From Phylloscopus collybita (taxonomy: Eukaryota; Chordata; Aves; Passeriformes; Phylloscopidae), in contig JAJNNQ010000040.1 in the NCBI GenBank assembly GCA_027886175.1, forward strand, positions 28,602,001 through 28,666,000: a DNA stretch of 64,000 nucleotides. Direction: 5' to 3'. This document shows, piece by piece, positions 52,335-64,000 of this stretch (position 1 is its first letter; the number at the start of each line of letters is the position of its first letter). The notes under the pieces are model-generated. The model was not told the DNA's origin, did not search any database, and saw only the letters and a list, made by a program, of their open reading frames with translations. A program made the position numbers and the translations under genes.

Positions 52335-52377
52335 CTCCAGAACTCCAGGACGAGCGGGCCCAGCTCTTCAGCGCCAT
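52335..52377 (-). other. GGPS1: possible alternative GGPS1 first-exon coding segment
   Basis: An ATG at 52377-52375 opens MALKSWARSSWSSG and reaches a donor GGAG|GTAGCT at 52335/52334. Joined to the acceptor at 48329, the frame continues through Gly-Asn-Lys-Glu into the normal GGPS1 Met1. The donor is weak (C at +5). If unspliced the frame ends after two more residues. Better donors on this strand lie near 52078, 52208, 52607 and 52801, so ordinary transcripts may skip this one. Confidence 0.3.
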
Positions 52378-53060
52378 TTTAGGAGATCGAGAGCCGAGGA
52401 CACATCGCTCCCCCCGCCCGCCGTCCACCCCCATTTTCTGATCGGCGCTGCCGGGCTCTGCCGCCAGGGAGGGCCGGGAAGCACCGCCCGCCGCCAGCCC
52501 AGCGCAGCCCCGGCCCCGGAGCGCTCCGTCAGTCACTCCGCCCGCTCCGACGGCCGCCGGCACCGCCCAGCGCTACCGGCACCCCCCTTTCCCCCGGCCC
52601 CTTACCGGGCAGCCTACAAGCCCCTCCTGGGCGGGGCGGGGCAGCTACAGGACCCGCTCCCCCACAGCGAGCCTCGGACCGGCCCCTCCGAGCGGGGCGC
52701 CCCCTCTCTCTCCGCCGCCCGGACCCCAGCGTCCCCCCGCCAGCCACAGGGGGGGATTAACAGCTAACAGGGCAGAAGACCTGACCTCAACTGACCTCAC
52801 CTCGTCTCGCCACCGCCTCCTCCTCCGCCACGACTGCCGGAGCTGCGCCCCCGAGCAGCCGCCGCTCCAGGAGTGGCGGCGCTGAGAGCGGCAGAGCCCT
52901 TAGCGAGAGCACCGCCCCCCTCCTTCCTTCCGCCCCGCCGGGCGCCACCTTCCCCTCCTGGGGGGAAAATGCGCCACCAAGCGCCTCTGGCGCACGCGCG
53001 GGCCCCGCCCCCTCGGCTCGTTAGCGTTGGCCGGAGGGCCCTGCCCCCCGCTCTCGGTGC

Positions 53061-53078
53061 ACTTCGGGAATTGTAGTC
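53061..53078 (-). promoter_or_regulatory. ZNF143/THAP11-type site
   Basis: On the minus strand GGACTACAATTCCCGAAG carries the ACTACAATTCCC core of the ZNF143/THAP11 motif. It lies in the middle of the divergent promoter. Confidence 0.7.
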
Positions 53079-53299
53079 CGCTGAGCCGCGCAGCGCTGCC
53101 TGCCGGAAACGCTGCGAGCAGCGAGCAAGAACAGCGTTCCCCATGAGCACCCTCGGCGCCGAGTCTCAGTTTCCATAGAAGTGGAGAAGAATGATGTCAG
53201 TATTTCCGACGCGAAGGCCAATGGGACCGTAGGGCGGGCGGGCCTTGCGGGACACGGCCCAATGGGGGAGGTGGAAAAGGGGGCGTGGCCGTTCCCGTT

Positions 53300-53548
53300 C
53301 GCCCGTCAGTCAGTCATCGGTGCGGGAGGGGGAAGGGGACCGAGCCGAGCAGTCACCGCCGCCGGGGCCGCGCAGGACGGATCGGCCCCTCCGCGCGCTG
53401 TGCGGGGCCGCCGCCAGCGGAGCCGCTGCAGCAGTGTCAAGCGGGGCCGGGGGTGCCCGGAGCTGAGAGGAGCCTTCGCCCAGTTCCCTTCCGTGCCCCC
53501 CGCCTCGGGCCGGGGGAGTAGCAGGCGGGCGGTCGCCGCGGAACAAAG
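53300..53548 (+). other. ARID4B: probable ARID4B non-coding exon 1
   Basis: GC-rich 5' UTR ending in a good donor, ACAAAG|GTGAGG, with GT at 53549-53550. The start is an estimate from the CCAAT boxes just upstream. No ARID4B coding sequence lies in it. Confidence 0.6.
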
Positions 53549-54218
53549 GTGAGGGCGCTGAGCCGGAGAAAGAGCCCCCCTGCCCCGCCGGCGGCGGGCG
53601 GGGAGGCAGCGAGGGGCCCCGTGGGGGCGCGGGGCCGGGCGTGCGGCGGCGAGGGAGGGAGGGGGGCGCTTGTTTTTCTCCTGGTAGCGAGACTGCGGCG
53701 GGACTCGCCGATGCTTCTTCTTCCCCCCCCACCCCAAACACCCAGCGGCGGGCCGGGGGGAGGGACCGGCGGCTTCTTCTCCAGCCCCTCTGCCGGGAGG
53801 GACGGAGCCCCCTCCTCCACACTCACACAGACACACGCTCCGTGTCCCCGCCGAGCAGGTCGGGCCCCTTTCTCCCCGCCCCCCTCCCTTCCTCCCTCCC
53901 CGTCCCCGCTCCCTTCTTTTCTTCTTCTTCCTTTTCTTCCCCTCCTCCGCCGCCTCCTGCCTGCCCTCCCTCCCTCCCCCCGCCCGGACCCGCTGCGCCG
54001 AGCCGGGGAGTTGCGGCTGTTGCTGCCGAAACTCCTGCGGCGGAGTCAGCGCTTTCCTTTATTTAGGGGGGGAGACGGAGGGAGGAGGAGCCGCCGCGAT
54101 CCGGAGCCGCAGCCCCTACAAAAGCGTGTGTGTGTGTCGGGAACGGGGGGACTGCTCCCGACACCCCGCTCCCCCGCCGCGCACACGGGCACTCTTCCTC
54201 GTACAATGGAGGAAGAGC

Positions 54219-54265
54219 CTCCCTCCCTCTCTCTCTCTCTCCTTCTCTTCTCTCTCTCTCTCCCC
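54219..54265. repeat. CT-rich microsatellite
   Basis: Runs of CT with a few interruptions, in ARID4B intron 1 inside the CpG island. A short GT run precedes it near 54126-54137. Confidence 0.9.
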
Positions 54266-54674
54266 GCGGTAAAGCGAGGAGGGGGGTGCTCTCTGCGCTG
54301 GGACCCCCGCGGGTGCCCTCCCGCCGCTGAGTGCCCGAGGAGAGGGCGCAGCGCCCCGGGGAGGCGGCCGGGGCGCCTCCCCCCTCCCGCGGCAGCCGGG
54401 GGTGGGTTGTTGTTGTGGCAAGTTTCTCCTCCTCTGACAGAAATGGCGTCAATGGCAGCGAGTGTAGGGGAAGCCGCGGCGTGTGGGAGCCGGGGGGAGA
54501 AGCAGCGGCCGAGCAGAGAGGGAAGGGGGTTAGCCGCGGGAGAAGGGGGGACCCGGCGGAGGAGAGGGGGAGTTTCGGGAGGAGCCCAGCGCCCCCACCC
54601 GATCCTTGGCTCCCCTCCCCCCGCCCGGTGCGAGCGGCTGGTGCGGTGCCTTAGCGCTTTGTTTTAAATTCCAG

Positions 54675-54736
54675 GTCCAGCCTCGGCCGCTCAGCCACGA
54701 TCGAGGCTTTTACCGCAGCCTGAGCTCATCATGAAG
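54675..54736 (+). CDS. ARID4B: ARID4B exon with start codon (codes Met-Lys)
   Basis: The acceptor TTCCAG is followed by 56 nt of 5' UTR, ATGAAG at 54731-54736, and a donor GTAAAA. In human ARID4B the first coding exon likewise contributes only Met-Lys before ALDEPPYLTV. Together with the head-to-head position with GGPS1 this supports the call. ARID4B is a subunit of the SIN3-HDAC corepressor with Tudor, ARID and chromo-barrel domains. All of those exons lie beyond 64000. A second AG at 54679-54680 could trim the exon by 6 nt. Confidence 0.8.
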
Positions 54737-57700
54737 GTAAAACACTCACTCGTGTTCCTGGGAGGGGAAAGGAGGGAGGGTTGCATGGAGAAATGCTGTC
54801 CTGTCTGTCAGTCTATCTGTCCGGACCCCGGTGCGAGGCTCGGTGCTGGTGCAGATCCAGACTGCGGGCAGGTTTGCCCTCACTGCCGTGTTTCGGTGCC
54901 TTCGCTCGTTTGCTGATCGTGGGGCGGGCTTTGCTCCACCGCGTTATGCTGGGGGAAGCTGTAAGTTCCCCGAGCAGGGGCTGTTCTCCTTCAGAAACAT
55001 TATTTGTAGGAGAATAAGGACATGGCTGCCTGGGCTGAGCTGCTTCATGGAGGAACAGGGCACAGTCACCCTGCTAGAAAGTAACGTGGTGGGGGAAATG
55101 CTGGCTCTAGAACATTGTTTACTTGAATAGAGGGTAGATTTACTTACTTTCTATTCGTCAGTAGGAGTTTTGTTGAATGGATAATCTTGATGTGATCGGA
55201 GAGGGTGCATGTAAGAGATTCTCTGCAGTGAAATGATTGCTGTAAGGTGCAGAAAGGTTTTCAAACAGGTTCTGATTTTCCTCTCGGTGCTGTGTACTAT
55301 TCATGTACCTCACTGTCATGCATTTTTCTTCTCTTCGACCTTTCTAGACAATTTGTTTGGTACATTATGCAAGCTTTATAGAAGAAAAAGGTCATATCGG
55401 TGGAATAGAATGATTCCTTCTGTGTGGGGCCAAGAATTGTATATCTAAAAGTAGTTTTTAACAACTGCATTTGTTATGGTTTGTTTTGTGGGTTTTTTTT
55501 ACGATTTTGCTGCTATGTCTCGCTCAAACTGCCATTTGGTAACTGTGTTACCATCACCCCCATGTAATTCAGCTCCCGGTCCTGCTGGGCAGCAGTAAAT
55601 TTCATTTCAAAATACTGTGAATCTTACAAAAAACAATTGTTACAAACCTGTGATGCATCAATTCTTTGGTATTTGTTAATAAAAAAGAGCAGTCTGTATG
55701 TGGGTTCTTCCACTAGAAGAGTTTTTGCTTGCTGTCTGTGAATGAGTATTATGTAAAATGTGTGCCCAGTACTATATTCTCTGCTGGAAATGGTAAATGA
55801 AATAGACTCTCTTAATTTCTGGATTGGTCTGAGCTGCTGAGCAGCAAAGTCTTTCTGTATAGCTGTTAAAGGTTTAGCATGGCTTTTTTTTACTTTGGTG
55901 ACTTTATGACAGTTTTTTAAAAATCATGTTTTAATTGCTCTCTCTATGATTTTTCTTTAGCAAGTGCTAAGATCTAAAATGTTGCACACGTTTGTCTTAT
56001 TAAAAGTAAACTATTTATGAATTTACAACAACGGGCTGTTGAAGTTGTATGATAGGGAGCTTTCCAAATGTGGCTCATTGCCTGGTGGGGATACAGGAGA
56101 TGGAAGCAAGATAAATAGGAGGCAGTATAGGGAGCTTTTTTCCCCAGAAGGAAAAAACACTTATTTAAATGACAGTTAAATTTACATACGTTTCTAATGT
56201 TCTTTTACAATGTAAACAAATCTTACAGTTACCATAGAGATTAGGTTCAGATACTGTGGTTTTTGGAGCCATATTAATATGTAGATAGACAGTTGGGAGC
56301 ATGAGGAGGTCAGATCATAAGTAGAATGCAAAGTGTTCTGTGAAATAGTGATATAGATCCACTTCAGGCTGAATTGAATGTATTAACAGATGATTAAATT
56401 TAGAGTAACAAACACAAAAACCTGTTAATAGAGCTGTATTTTTTTTTAAAAAAGCTCTCACCGCTTACTTATTCCTCAGTAAGGTTTGTGCTACTATTGT
56501 GTGATTATTTTTAGAGTTGGGATAAATTCTGTCAGTGTTCAGGTGTTAAGTTTAAGTCTGTGATTTTTGCAATTTGTGTGTGTGTAGTGTTAAACTTACA
56601 TATGTTTGAGATAACTCCAGTATTTTATTTAATGTGCCCTGTAGTGTTAAAGGGAGGTTAATCTGTAAGTCATTGCTTTGAAGCTTTAGTTATTACACGG
56701 AAACTTTTAGCAGAATTGTGGTTCCAAAGAGATTTCTAAGATTCAACAACCTAACCAAGATTATAGGAGTGATACAGTGCAACAGTCCTTCTAGCTGGCT
56801 TAAATTTGTAATTTTTAGTTAAGCTTACAAGGATACAAGCTAGTCCAATAAGAAGGAGTAAGGGACAGTGCTTAAGATAATTATTAGCTGTTTGTATCAC
56901 ATCAAGGTAACATTGACTATACTAGATCAAGATACTGTTTAAATACGACTGTGTATTTCTGTGCATTTATTTTTTAAGTTATCCAAAGAGTATGCCTCAA
57001 GGACACTAAAGCATATAGAGGATTTAATGCTTCAAGACCGAGTCTTGCTTTGAGTTCTGACTGCAGACTTGCTTCTGACTGCACGATTGAGGCCTGTGTT
57101 TCGGTTTATGCCTTGGTCATCCTTTCAAGTGCAGAGTGTTGTGGATTCTGGTGCACAGAGCCTTAGAACCAGATTCCTTATTGGTATCTTTGTCTCTTTG
57201 TCTCTTTACGTGAACTTGAATAACTCATTTAGCTTTACTGACTGTTTTCCCCCACCTGTGTGGTATGGATGAAATGTTGCTCTTTGTAAAACACAGTGAG
57301 GTATATTTAGGAACAGCACCAAGAATTGTGTTGACACAAAACTGTAAGTCGCCCATGTTCTTGCATTTCGCAATGCTTTGACACAAAAGAGGTATGCTGC
57401 CTGTTAAGAGATTACCAAAGCTGTTGGGATAATCGTTCTCCTTGTAATAACCCAACTTAATCCAAGGAAAAAAAGTCCCTCTTGTAAACCAGTAACTTTA
57501 ACCTATTAAGTAGTCTTCCCATGGACTGCAAAGACCACTTAAAAACAGACTTGAAATATGTCTTACAAGAAGTGTTCAAGTCTAACAGAATTATGCTTGT
57601 TGTGATGTTCTACTAAATCAGGCTTTTTCCGGTGCTTATTGACCTCTGATAGTTAATACAGTTGTGTAGATAATGGCTAGGATTGCTTGCATGTTGTGAA

Positions 57701-60700
57701 GTTTTTTTGTTGTTTGAAGTTGTTTTGTGAAGTAATTTGGCACCTTTTGTATAAGGCCTTTTTGCATTAAGTATGTGTCAGAATCTTTGATGATTTAAAA
57801 ACTAATTGCATGCCATCAAATTACTACTTACTAACTAGTGAGCAATATGTATAAAAGCATTCTTATAGAGTGCTTTCTTTTAGTTCCAAAATCAGGAAAT
57901 GAACTCCATGAAAGCAAAGTGTCTGCTTTTAAATAGAGAAATAAACACAGGCTTGGTTTCACCAGTGATTTGTACTAAGAACTGCTGCAAATGCTTGTGA
58001 GATTTCTAATATGTATCATGGCATTTGTTTGATATATAAATATGTGAATGAAGGTAATATACCCGCTGTAGTTAAAAAGTTCACTGCTGAGTGGGGATCA
58101 AAAGAGTAGATGTCTCAGAAGCTATAGCAATGCTTTATGAATTAAGAGATCTGAAATGATTGTTTAAATGTTTTTATACTATTTGCATGTTAATATTTTT
58201 AATTCTGTAAAGTACGAAGTGTTTAATGGTTGTTGAAACTTCTGTTTGGTAATCCTAGATGTTCCTGGGTGCTTGCTCAAAGTTGTCACACTTAAAAAAA
58301 GAAAGACATGCCTATAGTTTATGGTAGATTTTTTGTTTTGTTTTGTTTTGTTTTTAATTCATCCTGAATTTACATTTTTGTTTCAGTAGTCTGTCCTAGT
58401 GACCTCTCCAGCTACCCAGAGAGATCACTGATGCACACTGATGCTGTAGTTGCTTTCCCTTAATGTCTGCCAGATTATTGCTCATATTCTCTGCCAGTAT
58501 GGCTGAAGACAAAAGCAAAATATCTAGTAAACTTTTCAGCCACAAATTTCCAACTTTGAGCACAAGTTAGTTGAAAATCCCATCAGTCTTATGCAGGCTG
58601 GAAACCAGTCACAGAATGTAGTGACCTTTCACTTTCTGGTTAACTATTTGAATTACAGCAGAAATGGAGATTTTTAAAGGAAGAGTATACCATTAGAATA
58701 GTTTTTGTGATGGAGGCAGGAGAACAGGTAAGTCTTAAGAGGTGGTTTTCCCCTATAACTTGTTTTTGCTTTGTGAAAAATGTTTTTCTTAAATTCTTTT
58801 CTGATGTTCCAGTTTGAACAAGTGATCAGAGGCAGTTATTGACTTCCTCATGCTTGCATAATTATGTAGAAAGGAAAGCAAACACCACTTGCACCAAGCA
58901 ATTACAAGTCATGTTGGAATAATCTATTGTTATTTTGGAATTGTTTATTTGCACTTTTTAAATGCTAGTCTTTGTATATTTTACAGTGGCTAAACATCAT
59001 GGAAGTCTTGAACTCAAATCTGCATGGGTAGTTTGTGACTGTTGAATAGTTGTATTGGTTGATAAGGGCTTAAAGTTAATGAGACTACATAGTGGAAAAA
59101 AGGCTGTCCTAGATTGAGAATACTGAAGTAATAAACTATGAGCATTAGTACAGTTAAGTTGCCTGTATTATTATCTTCAAAATTGGTAAAGGATTTTTGG
59201 ATCAATGCTTTCATGGCAGCATAACTATTATATGAGCATACTGTCTAAGAGAAACGTTAGTAGGCAGAATAATGAATGTGCATATCTTCACTGGAACACT
59301 TTGAGATGGTTATTCAGTTCACTTTGTAATCCAAAACAAGTATTGTATACACATAGAGCAGAAGCATGCTGTGATACACATTGCATGTCTGTTTTCAAAA
59401 AATTCTGCATTGTAGTTCAAAAGCCCTTTGAAACAAAATGCAAAGGTTTTGAGATATTAAGCTTTACAATCACTATCAAATACTTAATCTGAATGCTTTG
59501 CTGATTGAGTAACTGAAAAAAATAGTGCGAACTTTGAGAAAGGTGGAAATGATACTGTTGTCACAAAGCGGTTTCAGATTTTTTGTTTAAATCCTACAGA
59601 TACACTCATTTTCCCTAGAAACATGCTTTTCTAATAGGCTGAAGAATAAAAGGGAGTTTGAGGTGTCCTCATTGAAAAAGGTAGCAAATTTTACAGAAAA
59701 AACCTAGAGCTTAACTTTACTTGGCACCCTAATGTGATACACAGCCATCCAAATGCTCGATTATTTATCAGTTCATACTTACTTGAAAGTAGTTAACCTA
59801 CTTTCTGTTCTCTACCTGTTGTGAAATGCAACAGTTGGATTCTCTGCATTTCTGCTTAATAGGCCCTTCAGCTGTTTTAGCTGGAATGTACAAAGCTGAA
59901 AACCATGGATCTTGAAGTGTTTCTGCCTTAAATGTAATTCAGGTCACAGTTCAGAAATGTTGGGAAGTCAGGTATTGTGGCTGCTTGCTTTTTAATTGAT
60001 GTGCTTGGGTAAAACCCACTACTTTTTGCCTTTTCCACTTAGCATGTAGTGTTGCTCAGTTACTGTGCTTGCTATCACTCGCTGGATATTTGCTTGGATA
60101 TGTGCATGGAATGGATTTTTAAAGACTTCTAGAAGACTTCAAAAGGCCTCCAGGGAACTAAGAAAAATTGTTTAGCCCTATGCATAAACTAAATTTTAGT
60201 GATTTAATATGTGTTACAATAATTATTTTAAAAGGTTTTGATGGAAAGTCATAAATCTAGGTAGTTGGGGTTTTTTGTTCTTTTTTCTGTTAACATGGGG
60301 TGACCAGATGAGGAGATACTTCAGGGAATTTGAGTAAGGAAAATACAGCAAGCCACTTTGATATTCAATACTTGACAAGACATCTATTTTCCTTCTGAAG
60401 ATTAGTTTAAACCAGGGGAGAAATTCAATAAAGAGAACACTATTGTCTTTTTCTTTCTTTCTTTTTTTTTTTTTCTTTGCTTGGCAGACTATAAAGCAGT
60501 CATGACCTGTTTAGCAAGAAGTGTTTGTAAGCAACTCTGAAAGCCAGTTGTGAGAATGTCAGAGCAGGGGGTGGAGGGTGTTGCTGAGTTACCTGTAGAA
60601 AACTAGGACTGAAATGAGCCCGCTGCTTTATGTGTGACCACTGTGTGACAATGACTTCCTGAGTGAGTATCTATTAATTAATTGAATGTGGAGTACTATT

Positions 60701-63700
60701 TTGGGGGTTCCTGAACCTGTCTTCACTATGAAGAAAATTGTGCTGAACTGTGAAAAGGCATTTTCCTTACTGTGAGCAAAAGCAGTAGGAAAAGGCATCA
60801 CTCCAGTTAATATGGAGTTACTTGCTCCCATTGCTGTTGTCTTTGAGCCTGTATTTCCTCTAGAGTGAAGATGGTAGTCAGTACACCAAAGAAAAGACTT
60901 TTTAGCATCCAGAACTCCCAGATTAAGTACTTTTTGATTGTGACTTACACAGATCCCATTAAGGAGTAACTTAGAGACAGCATTCATCAGTTGTCATTTA
61001 AGCTAAGTGTGAATGCAGACATCTATAGAGCTTTGTTGCAGAGCAGATCAACCAGGTTGGACTCATGTAAATAACACTGTTCTTGGGCAGAGGAGTTTGC
61101 TGTTCTTACTGTTTAATCTGTAGGTTTGTCCCCCAACAACCTGTAGCAAAGGATTTTGTTTCATAAGTAGTTTCTCAAATTAAGGTTGTATGGTTATGGA
61201 AGAATGCAGTCTTTTCTCCTTCCTCCACTCTTGGGCTGTTTATTCTCCTTGTCTTCCGTGCTAGCAGTCCATTTGTGAGGTGCCAGAGTACACGGAACTA
61301 AACTGAAATTAAGAACAATCAGATACATATACTCTTCACTTGCAGACTATTCCTGTCCTGACTGGACAGGATGCCTAGCAGAGGAAGAAAGGGCACAAAA
61401 GCAGAAGTGGACCAAGAACTGATCAGGATTGGTTTAAACTACATGTGAACACACATCCTACCCCATCCCTCTGCCAAGTTAGCAGTTTACAGTCATTAGG
61501 TTAAACATTTTGTAAACTCTACAGGTGAAATAACCATAGAAGGTTTTTTGTGCTTGCTTGCTACCTAGAACACTAGACTTCTTTACAAGTTTGAAGATCA
61601 TGTTTTCTAGAAGATGTTGAGTTAAAAGATTTAATTGAATTGCTGCTGTGTCTTGAAAGGAATTAATAAAAATTAATTTCAATATGATAAACATTGATTT
61701 AAAAAAACGGAGACATTTAAAGAAGAGTATCAGACAAAAACCCAAGTTTTGAGGAGGCCAATATAAGCTTTGCTTTCCCTCCCCCTTCAAGTTCTTATTC
61801 AGTATTTGGAAAGAATACCATTAGTAACAATTATGTCTCTTTCTAATTGAATTAGAGAAACAGTTGATATTATAATTTTCTGTAGAAAGGTATTTATAAG
61901 TATTAGATTTCTATCCTATAAAGGTGACAATCTCTGTATGCCTATAATACATTTTGACAATAGGTACTTTTACCAATGGGTAGAAGATGTAAACAATCGT
62001 GTTACCTTTATTCCAAATTAAAACAATAGGAAATGATAATTTGTGGAGAATTTACATCACTCTTTGATAAGGAAATTGAAGGGGACAGAAGTCTAACTTT
62101 CAGGGTTTGTTGTTTTTTTTTTTTTTTATGCCTTAAGAAGGCCCATATATTTATGGGTAGACAAGTGGAGACTTGGTGACAATTGGGTGTGATGGTAGAG
62201 TGAGGTGTGTGACATTTCCTGCTTATTACCACAAACTTAATGCAAATGTTTGGATGATATGTTATCATCCTTACTAAGAACCGGTATTCTAACTGAGCTT
62301 TTTATCTGTGATCCTTTCCCTTTTCTGTCTTAAGTGTCCTTCTAACTTAGTATTTCTCATCGTTTAAGACAATCCTTCTAAATGGGATTTGGGAAACGGG
62401 ATTTGACTTCAGCAAAATTCAGATCCAAGTGTGTCTGATGCAAGGTTTCAGCTAGTAATAAATAATGTAGTAGGGAGTAATTTGTTTTATCACATTCTCT
62501 TCTGATCTGAAAAAAAATGTTTCCGTTTGTGACAGGGCAGCCTGATCCACTGTGATAATTTTTTTCCTTCCTGTTTTCAGCCATCCTCTCAACAGCAGAT
62601 TGCAAGCGCTAAATCTTATTTGTACATTTAAAATAGTCCACTTCATTTTTTCTTAAAAATAAATGTGGAATACATTCTTCTAAGATTTCGAAGAATACTT
62701 TAAATTAATTTAAAATGGTGGAAGAGACTTTCCAATTTTCTTTATGAGTATTTAAGTGAAAGAGTGTTAAGTTAATCTTTTTGTTAATGCTGTGACACTT
62801 AGGTTGGTGTAACTTCTTTTCCTGGGAGAATAATAAGGGATTGAGACATTTTTTAAAATGAGTGCATATTATGCCAGCATTTCAGAATTCACTAATTTGT
62901 AGTAGAAAATGTGTTTTCACTTTTTAACTTACTTTACTGCTCTTATTGAAAGATAGATGTTGCTGTAATATTAAATGAATGTTACTTCAAATTACATCAC
63001 TAAACTTAGAAATAAAATATATATGCTTCCTAATATTTGTGCTTCCATAAATATGAATGCATTTTTGAAAACATAGCAATAATTTTATAGATTTCCATTT
63101 CAGTTTCTTTAGAAGGTTGTCCTGCTAGATTGGCATCAAGGGAGATAGTGAAATACTTAGGCATAAGTAAGACTGCAGTACTGTGTGAGAATTAGTTTAA
63201 TATGTACCATTACCTTGCTGCCTGAGACAAAAATGGAGACGATAATTCAACTTTGAGTTATTTCCATTTTCTAAATGCAGATTCATTCTGAGGTGCTCTT
63301 CCAGAACTTTACAATGACAATCCACATACCTTTACATGTAGAACATGATTTGGGTAACCGTGTGGGGTCTTTGTCTCCTTTGCAGAATTTCATGCCTAAT
63401 TTCCTGCAGTGTTGGACAATTTAAAAGACATTAAATCTTGGATTCACTCCTTTACTCACAGATTACTAATGCAGTTTTTACATTCCTAAAAATCAAGTAG
63501 TACAAAAGATTGTGTCACTTGATGACATACAGTATTGGAGACGTGGGTTGAAAATGCAAAGTCACTCTTCAAATATATTTGATCTTCTTGATCCATTTTA
63601 GAATTGGACTTCCAAGGCTCCTGCCAAGTGTGTTCCCTGGAATAATTTAACATGAAGTTCCAGAAAGTATTAATATGTATATTAGATACCTGTCTACACT

Positions 63701-64000
63701 AATTCAGTTTTTCTTTGCTAGTAGCTTTTTGGCTGTTGAGCTGATATTCTGATTTAATTTTATTTTGTCTGATGCAAGACAAAATGTTGGATTGATAAAG
63801 TAAACATATTTCATTTCATTAAAAAAATCATCTTTATTCCACAGAAGATGTAAAAATGCACTTTTTACATTTAAAAAGTACATATTTATATGTACACTTG
63901 CAAGTGTAGGGTGATTTAGGTTTTTAGATGCAAGTAAAGTGAATAAGCCGCTTTTGTTACATTCTGTATTGTAAGACAAATACTCTTTTGGTGACAGCAT
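54737..64000 (+). other. ARID4B: ARID4B intron after the start-codon exon
   Basis: I searched for the next coding exon (ALDEPPYLTVG) and found none, so this intron extends out of the window. It is A/T-rich after the CpG island fades near 55100. T-rich runs lie at 58329-58354, 60450-60476 and 62106-62128. No transposon or other gene was recognised. Open frames here, such as 55233-55448 and 60628-60987, look like chance. Confidence 0.7.

Larger units (their letters stand above)
52080..54720. promoter_or_regulatory. GGPS1/ARID4B divergent CpG-island promoter
   Basis: A CpG island of about 2.6 kb between two genes transcribed apart. Signals seen: a YY1-type AAAATGGCGC (minus, 52380-52371), NRF1-type GCGCACGCGC (52990-52999), ZNF143/THAP11-type on minus (53078-53061), CRE-like TGATGTCA (53192-53199), and CCAAT at 53218-53222 and 53259-53263. 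There is no TATA box. GGPS1 starts are expected left of about 53060 and ARID4B starts right of about 53280. The same head-to-head arrangement exists in human. Confidence 0.88.

Noticed and set aside
53549..54667. 372-codon open frame on + in the CpG island
   Set aside because: It begins at the ARID4B donor, consists of Pro/Arg/Ser/Gly-rich low-complexity translation, and overlaps other long frames on both strands. High GC depletes stop codons, so this is ARID4B intron 1.

Overview
The window is ordinary nuclear DNA from a vertebrate, almost certainly a bird. Protein-coding exons are short and separated by introns with GT/GC...AG borders. Two promoters lie in CpG islands. The interspersed repeats are of avian type: CR1 LINE pieces and two LTRs whose sequence matches families I know from bird genomes. 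The gene order B3GALNT2 (+), TBCE (-), GGPS1 (-), ARID4B (+) matches the human 1q42.3 block. Species cannot be fixed from the sequence alone.

Layout. 1-2177: the last three coding exons of B3GALNT2 on the + strand, followed by a short 3' UTR. 3402-27356: the complete TBCE coding region on the - strand, convergent with B3GALNT2. I assembled it as 16 coding exons whose phases all fit, giving 1590 nt and 529 residues (human 527). TBCE intron 1 carries an old CR1 piece (about 24.7-25.96 kb) and an LTR of about 945 bp (25.96-26.91 kb), the latter ending only 350 bp from TBCE coding exon 1. 27.25-28.17 kb: the TBCE CpG-island promoter, with a probable 63-bp intron in the 5' UTR. 28.2-35.05 kb: no recognised gene; its right part must include the GGPS1 3' UTR. 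35050-48318: the complete GGPS1 coding region on the - strand, three coding exons, 900 nt, 299 residues (human 300). Its introns hold a CR1 endonuclease-domain piece, a perfect 16-bp hairpin, a 23-base T tract and a strongly A/C-skewed tract. 52.1-54.7 kb: a large CpG island serving as a shared divergent promoter for GGPS1 (-) and ARID4B (+). 54675-54736: the ARID4B exon with the start codon, coding only Met-Lys before its donor. The rest, to 64000, is ARID4B intron.

The four genes do not form one pathway. B3GALNT2 is an ER glycosyltransferase for alpha-dystroglycan O-mannosyl glycans, TBCE a tubulin-folding chaperone, GGPS1 the enzyme making geranylgeranyl diphosphate, and ARID4B a chromatin corepressor subunit. 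They are neighbours by conserved synteny and share regulatory DNA at the GGPS1/ARID4B divergent promoter and the B3GALNT2/TBCE convergent ends.

I found no convincing new biological system. The points most worth checking are: an in-frame upstream ATG that could give GGPS1 a basic, serine-rich N-terminal extension; two GC-AG introns, one each in TBCE and GGPS1; the 63-bp 5' UTR intron of TBCE; ZNF143/THAP11-type sites in both CpG promoters; and the LTR beside the TBCE promoter.
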